DNA of 64,000 bases from an uncultured Alistipes sp. (lineage in GTDB: Bacteria > Bacteroidota > Bacteroidia > Bacteroidales > Rikenellaceae), in assembly GCA_910577475.1 (NCBI GenBank), contig CAJTLJ010000009.1, positions 1 to 64,000 on the forward strand, read 5' to 3'. A program made the position numbers and the translations under genes. The notes beneath the pieces are model-generated. The model saw only the letters and a program-made list of their open reading frames with translations, made no database searches and was not told where the DNA came from. Shown in pieces: positions 1 through 9,301 of the stretch (position 1 is the stretch's first letter; each line of letters starts with the position of its first letter).

Positions 1-181
1 CCTGAGGTATGCAATCGACTCGTCCAAACTCCAGAAGGAGCTCGGATGGGAGCCAAGCCTACAGTTCGAGGAGGGTATCGAGAAGACCGTAAGGTGGTAT
101 CTCGATAACCAGCCTTGGCTCGACAATATCACTTCCGGAGAGTATGAAAGGTATTACGAGGAGATGTATAAAATAAGATAA
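1..181 (+). CDS. rfbB: dTDP-glucose 4,6-dehydratase, C-terminal end (partial)
   Basis: The window opens inside a gene whose last 59 codons are read from base 2 to the TAA at 179-181. The visible tail carries the GWEP motif, a GIEKTVRWYLDN helix and the end SGEYERYYEEMY. This pattern is typical of the C-terminus of dTDP-glucose 4,6-dehydratase (RmlB/RfbB), the NAD-dependent short-chain dehydrogenase that makes dTDP-4-keto-6-deoxyglucose for rhamnose and related sugars. The catalytic part lies upstream of the window. Its position directly before a flippase fits the start of a surface-polysaccharide locus. Confidence 0.85.
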   Translation, partial: LRYAIDSSKLQKELGWEPSLQFEEGIEKTVRWYLDNQPWLDNITSGEYERYYEEMYKIR

Positions 182-211
182 TTCTCTAATCCGAACAACT
201 TATTTGCATAA

Positions 212-1753
212 ATGGCGAATGAATCAAGGGTAAAGAAGAGTTTTCTGAATGCACGAGTGAATTTTTTGTGCTATTTGGTAGTTCTCTTTATTTCTTTTTA
301 TACACGTAAAATATTTTTAGAAAAACTGGGGACCGATTTTATCGGTCTTACCGGTACATTATCCTCTCTTTTGGGGTTCCTGAATTTAGCTGAATTGGGT
401 GTCGGCTCGGCTATCGGATATGTATTATATAAGCCGATTTCTGATGGCGATCGAGTTAAAATCAATGAAGTTATCTCTGTATTTGGCTATCTTTACCGAT
501 GGATAGGTTTTTTTATTCTCGGAGCAGGTATTGTCCTGTCGGTGTTTATTCCTCTGATTTTCCCGGATACAATTTTCCAATTTGGGGTTATCTATATGGG
601 GTATTATGCCTATTTAGCCAGTTCCATGATAGGATATTTCGTCAATTATCGTTCCGTATTGCTCGGAGCAGACCAACGGAATTATATCGTAACAGGATAT
701 TTTCAGCTAACAAACATCATTAGGGTATTAATTCAAATGGTATTGGCCATTTATATACAGAATTTTTATCTCTATTTTGCTCTCGAACTAATTTTTGGGA
801 TTATCAATTCCATAATATTAAATTGGAAAATCAATATCATATACCCATGGTTAAAGAGCGAGATTTGTTTGGGACGACAACTCTTTAAGAAATACCCTGA
901 GATAGGCAAATATGTGAAACAATTGTTCTTGCATAAAATCGGTGCGTTCGTCTATGGTCAGATTACCCCATTTTTGATTTACGCCTACGTTGCTCTTCCG
1001 GTAGTAGCATTGTATGGGAACTATACCACTATCACACAAAAGGTGCAAGGTTTAGTTTTGGGAGTGCTTGACAGTACGGGAGCCGGAGTCGGCAATCTCA
1101 TATCTGAAGGGGATAATCAGAAATCATACAAAATTTATCAAGAGTTGTTTTCGGTGCGGTTTTGGATCTCAGCCATACTTACATTTTGTTTTTTCCGACT
1201 TTCCAATCCTTTCATCCTGCTTTGGTTGGGAGAAGAATATCTAATGTCTTCACTTATTATTGCGTTGATTTCTGCGCAATTTTTCCTGTCGTTTCTGCGA
1301 GGAATAACAGATCAGTTTCTATTTGGATACGGATTGTTTTACGATGTATGGGCACCGGTCGTGGAATCCATCCTGTTTGTCGCAGTCGCCACGATTGCAG
1401 GTACGGTATGGGGACTCTCGGGTGTGTTATGCGGACCTATAGTATCCACGATCATCGTAATTTATATTTGGAAGCCCTATTTTCTATTCACCAAGGGTTT
1501 CAAGAAATCATATCTGACGTTTGCTCTGTTCTTTATCGTACATTCGATTCCCATGTTGCTGGCATACTCTGGAACAGATTATGTTGTCGATCGGTTTTTT
1601 TCAGATAAGATTTCAACCTATTCGTGGATAAATTGGATAATAGAATCTGCGATGTTCACAACGATAATCTCTGTTTCGTCATTTGTGTTATTATATCCTA
1701 TATCATCGGGTTTACGTTCGTTTGTTCACAGATTTATTCATATAAGAAGATAA
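212..1753 (+). CDS. wzx: Wzx-type oligosaccharide flippase
   Basis: This 513-residue protein is almost wholly hydrophobic with about 12-14 predicted membrane spans. It opens with a basic stretch and a segment around LEKLGTDFIGLTGTLSSLLGF, typical of the polysaccharide-transport branch of the MATE/MOP superfamily. Proteins of this family move lipid-linked repeat units from the cytoplasmic to the periplasmic face of the inner membrane. It follows the rfbB tail by 30 bases, and its stop codon shares one base with the ATG of the next glycosyltransferase (TAATG), so the two are probably translationally coupled. A Wzy-like polymerase is present at 9302, which supports a Wzx/Wzy-dependent pathway. 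The family call is firm; the substrate cannot be read from sequence. Confidence 0.85.
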   Translation: MANESRVKKSFLNARVNFLCYLVVLFISFYTRKIFLEKLGTDFIGLTGTLSSLLGFLNLAELGVGSAIGYVLYKPISDGDRVKINEVISVFGYLYRWIGFFILGAGIVLSVFIPLIFPDTIFQFGVIYMGYYAYLASSMIGYFVNYRSVLLGADQRNYIVTGYFQLTNIIRVLIQMVLAIYIQNFYLYFALELIFGIINSIILNWKINIIYPWLKSEICLGRQLFKKYPEIGKYVKQLFLHKIGAFVYGQITPFLIYAYVALPVVALYGNYTTITQKVQGLVLGVLDSTGAGVGNLISEGDNQKSYKIYQELFSVRFWISAILTFCFFRLSNPFILLWLGEEYLMSSLIIALISAQFFLSFLRGITDQFLFGYGLFYDVWAPVVESILFVAVATIAGTVWGLSGVLCGPIVSTIIVIYIWKPYFLFTKGFKKSYLTFALFFIVHSIPMLLAYSGTDYVVDRFFSDKISTYSWINWIIESAMFTTIISVSSFVLLYPISSGLRSFVHRFIHIRR

Positions 1754-2736
1754 TGAGAGTAGAACCTATTATCAGTGTCATAGTTCCCGTATACCGTGCA
1801 GAGGCCTATATACGCCGGTGCTTGGATTCTCTTGTAGCGCAAACATTTGATAATTTTGAAGTGATTCTTGTCGATGACGGAAGTCCGGACAAATGCGGGG
1901 AAATTTGTGATGAATATGCGGCACGAGACAATCGCTTTCGGGTTATCCATCAAAACAATTGTGGAGTAAGTGTCGCGCGTCAGACAGGTATTGATAATGC
2001 ACATGGAGAGTATACTATCCATGTGGATCCGGACGATTGGGTTGAGCATGATATGTTGACTTCGCTTTATGAAAAAGCAAAGAAAACTAACGCAGATATG
2101 GTCGTTTGTGATTTTTGGGTAAATAAAAAGTATTGTAGCCAATTCTTTTATCCCGAAACAGCGGCTGTTTTGACAGAAGGTTTATTGCAACATCTTCATG
2201 GAAGCTGCTGGAATAAACTTGTAAGAAGATCTTGTTATATTAAACCTAATATAAGATTTTCCCCTGCACATATCTGTATCGCTGAAGATTTATTGTTTAA
2301 TTTACGTATTCTTCATCAAAATATTACAGTCTGCCATCTGCCAAAAGCTTTTTACCATTATAATCATACAAGCGCAAATTCATTGACAAAAAGTGTGTCA
2401 ATGAAATATATTCAATCATATATGGATATGGTGGCAGAGGTTGAGAAGAGTGGTATTTTTGATAAAACGATCGATAAGGGGTTCGGATTAAAAAAGTATT
2501 TGATATTTGAAGTATTGAAGTCTAAGCGTTTTTCCATGCTTCAAACATTATATCCAGAAATCCACGATGTGATAAAGAGAGAAGTGCATAAATATAACAT
2601 ATTTTCGCCGGTAGCAGGCTGTCTTGCTATCGCTTTAAATGGCAAACCTCGACTGGCTCTTTGGATTTATCGTGTTAACATGTTTTTTATTAACACAAAG
2701 GAATATTTCCAACATCACTTTAGAAGACAAGTATGA
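1753..2736 (+). CDS. GT2 family glycosyltransferase
   Basis: Cytoplasmic GT-A fold glycosyltransferase of 327 residues. The nucleotide-sugar binding start ISVIVPVYRAEAYI is at residues 7-20, VDDGSPD at 40-46, and the metal-binding DPDD at 92-95. I start it at 1753 rather than at an upstream in-frame ATG at 1624 because the family fold begins here and the ATG overlaps the flippase stop by one base. It ends four bases into the next gene (ATGA overlap), so it sits in a tightly coupled operon. It would transfer one sugar to the growing lipid-linked repeat unit; donor and linkage are unknown. Confidence 0.85.
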   Translation: MRVEPIISVIVPVYRAEAYIRRCLDSLVAQTFDNFEVILVDDGSPDKCGEICDEYAARDNRFRVIHQNNCGVSVARQTGIDNAHGEYTIHVDPDDWVEHDMLTSLYEKAKKTNADMVVCDFWVNKKYCSQFFYPETAAVLTEGLLQHLHGSCWNKLVRRSCYIKPNIRFSPAHICIAEDLLFNLRILHQNITVCHLPKAFYHYNHTSANSLTKSVSMKYIQSYMDMVAEVEKSGIFDKTIDKGFGLKKYLIFEVLKSKRFSMLQTLYPEIHDVIKREVHKYNIFSPVAGCLAIALNGKPRLALWIYRVNMFFINTKEYFQHHFRRQV

Positions 2737-3932
2737 ATATCTTGATTTTAGGATTACGAGAAAATAATCCTAATATCGGCGGGATTGAGAATGTTTCATG
2801 GCAATTGGCTAAGGAATGGAAAGATATGGGATGTCAGGTCTTTTCCTTATCGTTCTTGAAAAGTCTTGTTCCATCTGATTGCCAATCGGTCTTTGAAGAG
2901 TCTTATTATTTCCCGAATACTGATTATGGAACCGTTGTCGAAGAAAACAAAGAATACCTCTTGGCCTTAATCAGTAAACATGATATACAAATAATACTTA
3001 ATCAGATCTCAAACCTCCCGTCGGTTCTTTCATTATGTGATAAAGTCAAACGACAGGTAACAACTCCTCTACAATGGATAACGACTGTCCATTACGATAT
3101 AAATTTTCAACTTAAGGCAAGGCGCAACAATTTTTTTATTAAAGAATTGTTAGGCACGAAACTTAAACTATGGATTAAGGATATTGCATCGTTTGTATAT
3201 TTCCGATTTTTTCAAAAGTATAAAATAGCTCGAGAAGAGAGAGAACTGTATCTGGACATGGTTCGTGTATCGGATAAGACTGTTCTTCTTTCAGAAGCAT
3301 CTCTTATTAGACTTGCAGGTATGTTACCGAGTTCGGAGCACGGGAAATTATATTCAATACCTAATCCGATTAAGCTGAAGCCTCTCTGTTCGTTGCCTAA
3401 AAAGAAACAACTTCTGTATGTGGGCCGGTTGGAATTGGGGTTAAAGCGAGTAGACAGACTTATTAAAATATGGAGTGTTTTGGAACCTGAATTTCCCGAT
3501 TGGGAGTTTGTGATTGTCGGAGATGGAGATTATCGCTATTTTTATGAAGCTATGTGTCGGAACTTAGGCTTGAAAAATATTCGGTTTACAGGCTACACAA
3601 ATCCTGCTACATATTATAGTGAAAGTTCGATTCTTTGTCTTTCATCCTCTTCCGAAGGATTCGGAATGGTTTTAATAGAAGCCCAGATGCATGGATGTAT
3701 ACCTGTTGCTTATGATAGTTTTGATACATTGCATGAGATTATCGAACACGGGAAAACAGGTTTTGCGGTCAAGTCTTTTAACAAGCATGAGTATATTTCT
3801 TGTTTACGTCGATTAATGACTGATGAGCCATTGCGTTCAACCATGTCGGAAGAGTGCAAAAGGAGCGTAGCAAGATTTGATTCGAAACAAATAGCTTCTC
3901 GTTGGATTAAATTATTCGAAGATAAAAAATAA
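2733..3932 (+). CDS. GT4 family glycosyltransferase
   Basis: A 399-residue GT-B fold protein. The N-terminal domain starts with NILILG and carries the GGIENVSWQLA loop. The C-terminal domain carries LLYVGRLELGLKRVDRLI near residue 228 and the family signature SEGFGMVLIEAQMHGCIPV near 306, with the E-x7-E type glutamates that bind the donor nucleotide sugar. It starts on an ATGA overlap with the preceding GT2. It is followed by a 264-base decayed stretch, so the operon may be interrupted here. The donor sugar cannot be assigned. Confidence 0.87.
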   Translation: MNILILGLRENNPNIGGIENVSWQLAKEWKDMGCQVFSLSFLKSLVPSDCQSVFEESYYFPNTDYGTVVEENKEYLLALISKHDIQIILNQISNLPSVLSLCDKVKRQVTTPLQWITTVHYDINFQLKARRNNFFIKELLGTKLKLWIKDIASFVYFRFFQKYKIAREERELYLDMVRVSDKTVLLSEASLIRLAGMLPSSEHGKLYSIPNPIKLKPLCSLPKKKQLLYVGRLELGLKRVDRLIKIWSVLEPEFPDWEFVIVGDGDYRYFYEAMCRNLGLKNIRFTGYTNPATYYSESSILCLSSSSEGFGMVLIEAQMHGCIPVAYDSFDTLHEIIEHGKTGFAVKSFNKHEYISCLRRLMTDEPLRSTMSEECKRSVARFDSKQIASRWIKLFEDKK

Positions 3933-4196
3933 CCCCTTTCTTTCGTAAAAATTATTCATCATATTCGGGAAATGCGCTATTAGTCATTTGTGAGGTATAA
4001 CATTGGTATTCTCGATTGTTGCAACAAAAATATCAGGAAGTATGGGGTTGCTGGAGTTGGGGGGGCTTTGTTTCAAGCGATAACCAACTTGTTGGATTCA
4101 CTTGCCTATTAGCTGATTACAAACGTCTTGATTTAGGTCATGTATCTGTTTGGAGAATGAAAACTTGTTGAAACAACTTTATGAATTAATTTCCAA
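3933..4196 (+). pseudogene. Decayed gene remnant with a G7 tract
   Basis: This 264-base gap has no complete gene. One frame from about 4000 to 4111 is open (YNIGILDCCN... ending in LLDSLAY and a stop) and contains a run of seven G at 4059-4065. Short open pieces with stops on either side suggest a broken coding region. I cannot name the parent family. Similar debris lies elsewhere in the locus. Confidence 0.35.
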
Positions 4197-4817
4197 ATGA
4201 TAATTTATAATTCCAAAATATCCAAATTAATGTTTTGGATTGCATTTCCTCTCTTGTTTCTGCGGTATGCATTACATCTATTCTATTATTTTAGAAGTCC
4301 ACAGAAAGAGACAATTAAGCAGGAAGTCGCCCATATTCTTGGTTGTTATAAAGTGAATCTTTCGCCTATTATCGGTTTAGTCTGGGCTATACATAGAAAT
4401 CCTTATTTTCTTACATTATTCTACTCCCGCATAGGCCAATCCAGGGCATATCTATGTTCTTTCTTAAAGAAAGAGATTTCGACCCTGGAAATCTGTTGCG
4501 AACAAATGGGGACGACAAAGATGTTCCATCCGTTTTCCTCCATTATTAATGCAAAAAGAATTGGTAATAATTTTGAATTTCGCAATAATACGACGATTGG
4601 CAACAAAAACGACGATTATAGTCTTAGACCGGAAATAGGCAATAACGTCACGCTCGGAGCTAATGTTGTGATTTTTGGCGACATCACTATAGGCGACAAT
4701 GTCGTTGTCGGTGCCGGTACTGTAATTAACAAAGATATTCCAGCCAATTGTGTTGTTGTTGGTAATCCTTTTCGAATTATAAAAAGCACAGCGATATCAA
4801 ATGAAAAGACTATCTAA
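4197..4817 (+). CDS. Left-handed beta-helix acetyltransferase (serine acetyltransferase-like)
   Basis: A 206-residue protein with a helical N-terminal half and a hexapeptide-repeat left-handed beta-helix from about residue 117 to 195. The repeats are imperfect (IGNNFEFRNNTTIGNKN, IGNNVTLGANVVIFGDITIGDNVVVGAGTVI) and end in the usual VVGNPFRII cap. This matches the CysE/WcaB-like acetyltransferases found in polysaccharide loci, which use acetyl-CoA to O-acetylate sugars. Biosynthetic serine acetyltransferase is less likely given the context and the short, divergent N-terminal domain. Its end overlaps the next gene's start by 17 bases. Confidence 0.75.
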   Translation: MIIYNSKISKLMFWIAFPLLFLRYALHLFYYFRSPQKETIKQEVAHILGCYKVNLSPIIGLVWAIHRNPYFLTLFYSRIGQSRAYLCSFLKKEISTLEICCEQMGTTKMFHPFSSIINAKRIGNNFEFRNNTTIGNKNDDYSLRPEIGNNVTLGANVVIFGDITIGDNVVVGAGTVINKDIPANCVVVGNPFRIIKSTAISNEKTI

Positions 4818-5819
4818 CTTTGAGTTGCTCAGAGTTGTTGCCATGTGTTTTATTGTCATAGGACATATTTTTATGCATGGCTTGCGAGGAGAGGTCGAAT
4901 ATTATGACTGGATTAGAATCTGGACAATTAGTGGCGTGAATCTTTTTGTCCTTATAAGCGGTTGGTTCAATATCCATCTTACTTGGAAAAGTTTATTGAG
5001 GTTCTTGGGGATGGTTGTATTTTATCAAATACTATCCTATATAACTGTTTATATTGTAACGGACAGCATCCCGGCATTAAATGTTTTCAATGTCCCTAAT
5101 CCATCACACAATCCTTTATATGTATTGATATCAGTTATTTTCCCCATAAGTAGCGGGGGGGGTATTGGTTCGTAACAAGCTATTTCGTATTGATGCTGTT
5201 AAGCCCATTTATCAATATTGTATTGAATAAAAAATCAAAAAGCGTCCTATTGCTATTGGTTGTATTGCTTTATTTGAGTATCGTTTCAGGTTGGGTTTTC
5301 AATAACGGCATAAATAGAGATGGTTACAATGCTTTTCATTTGATAACGATTTATGTATTGGGTGATTGTTTGAGACGCTTTCATATAGCAGAAAGGCGGT
5401 CGTATATATTTTGGGCGACTGTATTTGTCATATCGACGATCATTTCTCTTCCTCTGCTTGCATCGCATGAATCCAAACTATTCAGGTATAATAACCCTTT
5501 GGTTATATTGGCTTCCATCTCCTTATTTTGTTGTTTTGTAAAAATGAATTTCTCAAGTGGATGGATTAATAAGTTAAGTCGTTCGATGTTTCCTTGTTAT
5601 CTGATTCAGGACGGTGTATTTGGAATCTATTTATATGGGGTATTATATCAATATAATAAGTTCGTATGGTGGATAGTGCCTGTTTATTTTATAAGCATAA
5701 TGTGGGCAGCTTACCTGATTGAGAGTTTGCGTCAGAAGCTGATGACGGTCCCAATAAACTCACTTGCATCATTTTTAGAGAAATCTGTATCCATGCATAG
5801 TAATACGGTTAACAAATGA
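4801..5819 (+). pseudogene. Membrane acyltransferase 3 family, interrupted at a G8 tract (phase-off)
   Basis: Two reading frames together encode one acyltransferase-3 protein. The first opens with KRLSNFELLRVVAMCFIVIGH, the typical first membrane helix, and ends in a stop shortly after SSGGG. The second frame continues without a gap as YWFVTSYFVLMLLSPF, the expected next motif, and runs to 5819. The break falls exactly at eight G at 5155-5162. One extra G, or two fewer, restores a single frame of about 339 or 338 residues. Such proteins have about ten membrane helices and acylate glycans. As read it is off. The downstream glycosyltransferase overlaps its stop by ATGA, so the operon architecture is otherwise intact. 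Permanent decay or a sequencing error remain possible. Confidence 0.8.
5155..5162 (+). repeat. Poly-G tract, G8, at acyltransferase frameshift
   Basis: Eight consecutive G followed by TATTGG. The acyltransferase frame changes exactly here. G9 or G6 would join the two halves as SSGGGYW or SSGGYW. Long G runs are rare by chance in this AT-rich region. Confidence 0.9.
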
Positions 5820-7039
5820 AGATTCTGCAAATTAACTTTTATGACTTGTTCAGCACCGGTAATATCATGTTGAATATTGCCAGGGTAGCAAGAGAGCGTG
5901 GCCATGACGTTAGGACCGCATCCAAATATATGCGGATGAGTGTTATTCGTAAAAGTAACAACCCGCATCATTTCTATATAGGCAATAGAGTCACCAATAC
6001 TATTCATCGCTACTTTTCGTGGATAACCGATCTGCAGGATTGCGCTTCCATATTTCCTACTTTAAGGCTGATATATAAAATCGGACGAATCAAACCTGAT
6101 ATCATTCACCTGCATGATATTGTTGGTTGGTATCTGAATATCGGTGTGCTGTTCCATTATTTGAAGAAAAAAAATATTTCAATCGTTTGGACATTTCACG
6201 ATTGTTGGGCTATAACTGGAAGATGTGTATATTTTGACGCAGCAAATTGCAGCCTTTGGAAAACAGGCTGTGGAAATTGTCCTCAAAAAGAATATATGCC
6301 TGGCACATGGTTTTTTGACATGTCTGCCTGGAATTATCGCAGAAAGAAACGGTTGTTTACAGGGATCCGGAATATGACCATAGTAACACCATCTATATGG
6401 TTGAAAGAATTGGTATCGGAAAGTTTTTTGCAGATGTATCCAACTATAGTCATCAATAACGGTATTGATCTTAGGTTATTCAAACCAACAGAGGGTGAAA
6501 CTTACTGTCGTATTAAGGCCCTTAACAAACATATCGTATTGGGCGTAGCCGGCACCTGGTCTACTCGTAAAGGGCTAAACGACTTCTTGTACATGAGTGG
6601 CAAATTCCCGGCCGATTACACCATTGTGCTCGTGGGGCTTGCTCAAGAAGAGTTACCTGTTGATACACGGGTCGTAGCAATTAGCCGCACGCACAATCAA
6701 GTTGAATTAGCGGAAATTTATACTGCAGCTACCGTTTTTGCCAACCCGACGATAGAAGACAACTTCCCGACTGTCAATATAGAGGCATTAGCTTGTGGCA
6801 CACCCATCGTTACATATCGCACCGGCGGCTCGCCTGAAAGCGTCGATGAGACTACGGGGGTCGTGGTTGAACAAAATGATATCGAAGGCATGATACAGGC
6901 AATAATGCAGATTGCAAATCGAGGCAAAAATAGTTATCGAACAGCTTGTCTGCAAAAATCTGCGAACTACGATATGTCTGCCCGCTTCAATGATTATGTG
7001 GATCTGTACGAACAAATTGTAGACAATAGAAAGGCATGA
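5816..7039 (+). CDS. GT4 family glycosyltransferase (WcaC-like)
   Basis: A 407-residue GT-B fold transferase. It opens with KILQINFYDLFSTGNI. Around residues 128-160 it has the cysteine-rich segment HDCWAITGRCVYF ... WKTGCGNCPQ, characteristic of the colanic-acid WcaC-like branch of GT4. The donor-binding half shows GVAGTWSTRKGLNDF near residue 242 and IEDNFPTVNIEALACGTPIV near 310. It begins on an ATGA overlap with the phase-variable acyltransferase and ends on an ATGA overlap with the next GT2. Translation could therefore be affected by the switching state of the gene in front of it; that last point is inference. Confidence 0.85.
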   Translation: MKILQINFYDLFSTGNIMLNIARVARERGHDVRTASKYMRMSVIRKSNNPHHFYIGNRVTNTIHRYFSWITDLQDCASIFPTLRLIYKIGRIKPDIIHLHDIVGWYLNIGVLFHYLKKKNISIVWTFHDCWAITGRCVYFDAANCSLWKTGCGNCPQKEYMPGTWFFDMSAWNYRRKKRLFTGIRNMTIVTPSIWLKELVSESFLQMYPTIVINNGIDLRLFKPTEGETYCRIKALNKHIVLGVAGTWSTRKGLNDFLYMSGKFPADYTIVLVGLAQEELPVDTRVVAISRTHNQVELAEIYTAATVFANPTIEDNFPTVNIEALACGTPIVTYRTGGSPESVDETTGVVVEQNDIEGMIQAIMQIANRGKNSYRTACLQKSANYDMSARFNDYVDLYEQIVDNRKA

Positions 7040-7941
7040 AAATAGGAGTAGTATTACTGAACTACAATTCATATGCAGACACCATCCATTTAGTGGAAGA
7101 GTTGCAGAAGCAGAGTGTAGCAGATAGGTTAAGAATCGTAGTGGTGGACAACCATTCGCCAGACGATTCATACCGGCAATTGCTCCCTTTACAGAGGACC
7201 TATCCTCACGTTACGGTATTGCGAACCGAACGTAACGAAGGCTACGCACGTGGTAATAACGTTGGGCTCAATTTTTTGCGGCAACAGGGCGAAGTGGATT
7301 ATGTGGCAGTTATGAACAGTGATATTGTTCTCCTTTCCGATTGTTTGGAGAGGCTGGTAGAGGAGTATAATCTATTACCCGATGCTTGTCTTATTGCTCC
7401 ATTGCAAGTAATGCTTGACGGGAGAGTCTATCTGGGCAACTCCCTCCCTCGTTTTCGCGATGACTTGAAGAATCTTTTTTACCTTTATCGCTATTGGGAA
7501 AAACGGGAGAGCATAAAACGCACGGCGACCGAAGTTTCTGATATTATGCCCAAGATAATCCCGGTAGATATAGTTCCGGGCAGTCTGATGTTTGCTTCGA
7601 TGGAACGCTTCAGTAAAATCGGTTTTTTCTACCCAGGTACTTTCCTTTTTGTCGAGGAACGATTTGTGGCACATGCTGCACGCAGTCATGGCTACCGGAA
7701 TTATATCCTTACGGATCGAACTTATCTCCATGCACATTCGCAGACAATCAATAAAGCGTGTTCGTCTTTCGCAAAATATCGCTATCAATATCAAGGTTGG
7801 CTTTTATATACTCGTCATTGTCGTCGTTTCGGTTGCATCAAAGCCGCATTTCTATGGTTAGGCATTCAATACTCCTTGCTGGAGATTAAGGCAATGGATA
7901 TGATAAAAAAAGCAAAAAAGACAATAGGAAACAAGTGGTGA
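7036..7941 (+). CDS. GT2 family glycosyltransferase (rhamnosyltransferase-like)
   Basis: A 301-residue GT2 protein with the start IGVVLLNYNSYADTI, the VVDNHSPDDS motif at about 36-45, the NEGYARGNNVG loop and the MNSDIVLL metal-binding segment near residue 95. The combination of N-Y-N at the start with NEGYARGNN resembles the RfbF/WbbL-like rhamnosyltransferase branch. That would fit an rfb gene at the window start, but the donor is only suggested. It starts on an ATGA overlap with the preceding GT4 and is followed by 205 bases of apparent debris. Confidence 0.8.
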   Translation: MKIGVVLLNYNSYADTIHLVEELQKQSVADRLRIVVVDNHSPDDSYRQLLPLQRTYPHVTVLRTERNEGYARGNNVGLNFLRQQGEVDYVAVMNSDIVLLSDCLERLVEEYNLLPDACLIAPLQVMLDGRVYLGNSLPRFRDDLKNLFYLYRYWEKRESIKRTATEVSDIMPKIIPVDIVPGSLMFASMERFSKIGFFYPGTFLFVEERFVAHAARSHGYRNYILTDRTYLHAHSQTINKACSSFAKYRYQYQGWLLYTRHCRRFGCIKAAFLWLGIQYSLLEIKAMDMIKKAKKTIGNKW

Positions 7942-8146
7942 TTGGGCATTTTAGACGACTTCTTAAGAATCCACATCTCGGCCAAGGTTGTCAAGGAGTA
8001 TAGAATATCTATGATTATTGGAAGCACTGATATGTTGTCGGCTATAATCCAATATTGTGTAATCAGCAGTTATTCAAATGTGAAGGAGTAAAAACAGACG
8101 GTGTCAAAGCAATTATTTATAAGTACATCTAATATATAAAAAATTG
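7942..8146 (+). other. Non-coding stretch with possible gene debris
   Basis: No complete gene. Short open segments switch frame (for example one ending GVKTDGVKAIIYKYI before a stop near 8133). They look like residues of a lost gene that I cannot name. No terminator is seen, so the locus is probably still transcribed through. Confidence 0.3.
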
Positions 8147-9286
8147 ATGAAAAAGAAAATCCTGTTTATTATGGGTTCTTTAGGAGGGGGCGGAGCAGAA
8201 AAAGTGCTGATAACGCTTCTGCATTTCTTTGATTATACTCGCTACGATGTGGACTTGTGCTTGCTGAATCGTGTGGGAGTGTACCTCAAAGATATCCCCA
8301 CTCCGGTAAAGGTTATCTCTCTGTATGAGTCGCCGCATCTTTTACGAGCAAAGATCGACCATAACTGCTATTCGCGGTTAGGTGTAGAGTTTTTTGAGCG
8401 AATGCGTATTCGAAATAAAGTGGAGTCCAGTTACGATGCCATCGTTTCTTTTTGCGAAGGGAGAGCCCTGAAGTTTCATAGCTATATTACCGACCATAGC
8501 CGCCATAACATTACCTGGGTACACACCGATATGGAAAAACAGGACTATACTTCGGGGCAAGGTTTTCGGGCAAAGCACGAGAAGCGTGCTTACGCAGCGA
8601 TGGAGACTATCGTGTTTGTGTCGGAGGATGCGAAGAGGGCATTCGGTCGCTATGCTATCCGTTGGGGGGGGGTACCTCAAGCGTATCAGACTGTGGTATT
8701 TAATCCCATCAATAAGTCGTTTATAGGTCAGTTCAAAAAAGACAGAATAAGCGAGAATCATCCCTCGCAAATTGTCATGGTAGGTGGCCTGCGACCTCAA
8801 AAAGGATTCGATAAAGCCGTTCGTTTGGCTTATCGTCTGAAAAAAGAGAGTATCGACTTTTGCATACGTATAGTAGGAGAAGGGGATTGTCGCAGAGAAT
8901 TGGAGCAACAGATAGCAGATCTCGATGTTGCGGATCGTGTAAAGTTAGTGGGCTTTCGCAACCCGCCTTATGCTGAAATGGCAAGCGCCGATTTTTTTCT
9001 CAGCACGTCTTTGACCGAAGGAATGCCTTTGGTACAACTCGAGGCTATGTGCCTTGGATTGCCGGTCGTTGCGACCCGTTGTACGGGACCAGCCGAGTTG
9101 TTGGGCGAGAGTAAGTATGGTTTGCTGGTGGAGCAAGACGACGAATCTATCTATCATGGCGTAGTCCGCATGCTATCAGACTCTACACTTCGCAAGCACT
9201 ATGCACAAGCGGGCGAGGAGCGACTACGTGACTTTGATACCGAACGCATTATTTACCAAATATACGACTTGCTGAATAAAGATTAA
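8147..9286 (+). CDS. GT4 family glycosyltransferase, phase-variable candidate (G9 tract, on)
   Basis: A 379-residue GT-B transferase. It opens with KILFIMGSLGGGGAEKVL, the glycine-rich acceptor loop of GT4 enzymes. The donor half carries IVMVGGLRPQKGFDKAV near residue 205 and LTEGMPLVQLEAMCLGLPVVAT near 288. I use the ATG at 8147; a TTG lies one codon upstream. Codons 173-176 are built from nine consecutive G (8664-8672), placed at the linker between the two domains. With nine G the frame is open. By reading the sequence, eight G give a stop 18 codons on, and ten G give a stop about ten codons on. This makes it a likely contingency gene, currently on. Confidence 0.87.
   Translation: MKKKILFIMGSLGGGGAEKVLITLLHFFDYTRYDVDLCLLNRVGVYLKDIPTPVKVISLYESPHLLRAKIDHNCYSRLGVEFFERMRIRNKVESSYDAIVSFCEGRALKFHSYITDHSRHNITWVHTDMEKQDYTSGQGFRAKHEKRAYAAMETIVFVSEDAKRAFGRYAIRWGGVPQAYQTVVFNPINKSFIGQFKKDRISENHPSQIVMVGGLRPQKGFDKAVRLAYRLKKESIDFCIRIVGEGDCRRELEQQIADLDVADRVKLVGFRNPPYAEMASADFFLSTSLTEGMPLVQLEAMCLGLPVVATRCTGPAELLGESKYGLLVEQDDESIYHGVVRMLSDSTLRKHYAQAGEERLRDFDTERIIYQIYDLLNKD
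8664..8672 (+). repeat. Poly-G tract, G9, inside an intact glycosyltransferase
   Basis: Nine G followed by TACC, encoding W-G-G-V. Removing or adding one G leads to an early stop, so the tract is positioned to switch the gene. Confidence 0.9.
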
Positions 9287-9301
9287 TAGTGCTCGATATT
9301 T

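Noticed and set aside
5155..5162. Treating the acyltransferase break as a plain sequencing error
   Set aside because: Possible for one site, but two off sites and two on sites at equally long tracts, all with TA flanks, are better explained by real tract variation. The error explanation stays as the main alternative and is named in the checks.
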